Source: Nautilus pompilius (Eukaryota; Mollusca; Cephalopoda; Nautilida; Nautilidae). Taken from it: a stretch of 64,000 nucleotides of DNA. The notes beneath the pieces were generated by a model. The model did no database searches. It saw only the letters and a list, made by a program, of their open reading frames with translations, and had not been told where the DNA came from. Position numbers and translations under genes: made by a program. The number at the start of each line of letters is the position of its first letter. The stretch's first letter is position 1. Location of the stretch: contig JACATO010001117.1 of assembly GCA_018389105.1 (NCBI GenBank), positions 558,001-622,000 of the forward strand, given 5' to 3'. Below, piece by piece: positions 61,450 through 64,000 of the stretch.

Positions 61450-62880
61450 ATGTGCTTATGATAGTATGCAGAAAGAAAAAAGCAAGTTCAGTTCATGTTA
61501 AGGAATGAACAATTTCCAGTTTCTCTTAGATATTAACAGCAGGAACGAAGATTGACTTACCGTTTAATAAATTTGCCCTTTGTTATTCCGGTTTACGAAA
61601 CATCAAAGTTCAGAATATCAGAGAAAGTAGTCAAATTGTGTAGAGCCACTCATATTTTTAAACCTACAAAGATGGAGATTATCAGCCACTCGTTCGTTGC
61701 AAAGTCAGTTTTGTTTGTTTAGCAGTGGAAATAAAATAATTAGTTATACTCAAGTAAATCTTTGTCGTGTCCAACACTTTGTTACTTCTTTTAATTTGAT
61801 GTATTTCCATAAGTTTATAAAACAGAAATAATTGCTTCCGTCAAGATCTTGTTGCCTAGATACCGACTCGTTGCGCATTCACAGATACTGATGCACAAAT
61901 AGGGTAATTTTTTTTAATAACAACAACAGAGATGAAGCGTTTCTTTTCTATGGAACTTACAGTTCGTCGGGCCTGTTGTTATACTGTTTATAAATAGTCG
62001 TAAACCTGTTCGAGAGGAAAATGTCATGTCGTCCGTGGCCTGCTCATTTCCCCGACCTAAAGCCTATAGAACATGTCTGCTAGGCCTCAGGTGTCAGGTA
62101 ACAGCAATATGTGATGGGCTGCCATACTCGCTACCAATGGGTACTCATCAATGACCAGATATAGGAACTCTGTATGTCATATTTTGAGATCAATTTGAAT
62201 TGTGTGTAAAGGGTTAGCCTCATAAATTTGCATATATATATATATATTATATAATATCACAATATCTTCATATCGTTTTGATCAGTGCATATATAATTGT
62301 ACTAAAACGATGCCATAAAACATATAATGAATTATCAAGCGTTGTTGTAATTACTACGGCGGTCATAGTTAATTGTGATATATCGTGGCACCATTGTAAT
62401 GATATGTAATTATAATATGAATGTGATCCGGAATTTATACTGACCCGGATTCGGACGGGTGGCTATGGCAACAAAATGGTCGCCGACATTTGTAAAACAG
62501 CTAGCCTCCCGGTGCCACCAACACACTAAAGAACGTTAGTTAATTACTGTTGTGATTATTACAATAATAATAATAAATATATCACCCAATAAATAAATGG
62601 CCTTTTGTTCTTCACCTATGCTTGCTTCCTTTCTTTATTTTTTTGCTTCAAACAAGAAATGTCAAAATATAATTGTAAAAAACAATACATCTTACTAAGT
62701 TGTCCCCCCTTAGTTATCACTCATTAGTCGGCACTTGTTTACTTCTGTGGAGAGACCTTATTAACAAAGGCAAACTTGTGATACTGAAAATAATGGAAAG
62801 GTCACGAGTACATGATTTAAAGCCCATCTGGATGTTGGCTGCCTCTCATACGGCCCGGGTAGCGAATTATTCATAAAGGA
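61450..62880. other. AT-rich stretch without recognised genes
   Basis: Contains a TA-rich tract (62230-62258) and a short GC-rich patch near 62440-62520; I see no exon or element I can support. Confidence 0.5.
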
Positions 62881-63809
62881 GAGAAGTCGGTTTCCGGCCC
62901 ATGGCGTCCGTTGTGCCAGAAGTCACCGATCAGGTTTTGCTATGTGATCTCTGTCACTTTCTCATCATCCAAACTCCGATTCCTAAAACATCTTGGCGTT
63001 AAGCAAAAGCTTTTTTTTGTTGTAAATAATTGTATCCTTGGGAAGATAACAGTGGGCTGATCGTCTAAATCTGCCGATGGTACCATGATAGCTGAGGAAT
63101 TTCACAAATTGCTTGGAATCTGCATCTGACGATGCTCAATCGATTGTGTGTTTACCTGTCTTTTTTTTCCCTAAAGTGGAAATAGCGTTGAGTGCAGCTG
63201 TTGGTTGTCAGCAATATTTTTTTAAAAAAAGGGTTTTATCTATATCTTATAGCCCAGACCACCAGTCTCCAAAGGGGACGTTTCTACTTGTACATCCTAC
63301 CTAATCATTACTTATCTGGCAGTGAGAACTGGCCTGTCCTCAAGGACTTATTTATGCGAATCCACTGGTCCCAGAGGTTGCCTCTCTTGCGGTATCTAGC
63401 GATGCTTTTTTTAAAATTAATTGTTGGCTTAATGATCGGTCTGTGTCAGAATTTTGGTATGTGACTTCTTAACCCTAAACCCACCCACCCACAATCAGAC
63501 ATTATGGATTCTATAGTGATTAAATAGAAATAGAATCGCCTCTTCTGTAAGTGAAAGATGCCCGAAGTGGGCCGTTCCTTTGGAAGTTCGTCAGTGATTT
63601 ATCGTACTAATCAAAAGCTTCCTGAACTGACTCCGAAACGGAGGTTGCCCAACTCCTTTGTATCTGAGAAACCTCGGCGCCATGTCTGAACGATCACGTG
63701 ATCCAGACATTAGTGATGCGACAGCTCCGTTTCCGGCAGTTAGTCGCCATGTTTAGATGGCGATTAGAACGGTTCGTCGGAACTTCAGAATTACAGAACG
63801 TAGACCTGT

Positions 63810-64000
63810 TGTAGAACCGAGTTCATAAATTCAGCTTTGGAGAAGCTTCCTTAAGTCATCTGCAGCACCTCTTCTCCCCTTCCGGATACTCGGAGAGCGA
63901 ACTAAAAGCTCAGATGAAAGCGAGGTTCAGTCGATGGTTTCATTTAGCCAAATTTCGTCTTTTCATAAATATGGTTAAAGAGCAGCGGGAAGATAACGTG
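63810..64000 (+). other. Unassigned open frame running off the right edge
   Basis: After a TAG that ends just before 63813, the frame stays open to base 64000 and reads NRVHKFSFGEASLSHLQHLF, then SESELKAQMKARFSRWFHLA and KFRLFINMVKEQ. An acceptor-like cctgttgtag directly precedes it, and CpG-containing promoter-like sequence lies at 63.68-63.80 kb. It may be an early exon of a neighbouring plus-strand gene, or chance. No family recognised. Confidence 0.3.

Noticed and set aside
1..64000. CRISPR arrays, bacterial operons, tRNA or rRNA genes
   Set aside because: None seen; exon-intron structure and transposon types are those of an animal genome.

Overview
The window is eukaryotic animal DNA, AT-rich and dense in introns. 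It is dominated by one large gene on the minus strand: the N-terminal part of an LRRK2-type ROCO protein kinase (armadillo/HEAT-like repeats, ankyrin repeats, hinge, leucine-rich repeats, Roc GTPase, start of COR). I could trace 41 coding exons from the start codon at 47976 to the left edge. All have GT-AG borders and compatible phases. They sum to 4,764 nt, exactly 1,588 codons. The rest of COR, the kinase domain and the WD40 domain lie beyond base 1. A full-length LRRK2 with its armadillo N-terminus, together with the kinds of transposon present, suggests an invertebrate, most likely a lophotrochozoan such as a mollusc. I cannot name the species.

Layout from the 3' (left) side: COR start and Roc, 1-4.3 kb; leucine-rich repeats, 5.0-13.8 kb; hinge, 14.3-20.2 kb; ankyrin repeats, 20.7-25.1 kb; armadillo/HEAT-like repeats, 25.9-48.0 kb. 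The start codon is preceded by an in-frame stop and a splice acceptor, so at least one non-coding 5' exon lies further right and was not located. No second complete gene is convincing in 48-64 kb. That region holds LINE and hAT relics, a GC-rich unclassified block, a 340-bp pyrimidine tract and an unassigned open frame running off the right edge.

The introns carry a varied fossil record of transposons. There is a hAT element with an 8-bp target duplication, a deleted DD41D mariner with near-perfect 34-bp ends, three MITE-like elements, two Tc1 relics, further hAT fragments and a repeat-associated gene family relic. Two LINE relics lie upstream of the start codon. One intron also holds a tandem copy of most of a hinge exon.

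The most interesting protein-level point is in the Roc domain. The position matching human LRRK2 Arg1441 is naturally glycine, and the position matching Arg1398 is glutamine. Another notable feature is a cysteine-rich hinge that I do not recall from vertebrate LRRK2.
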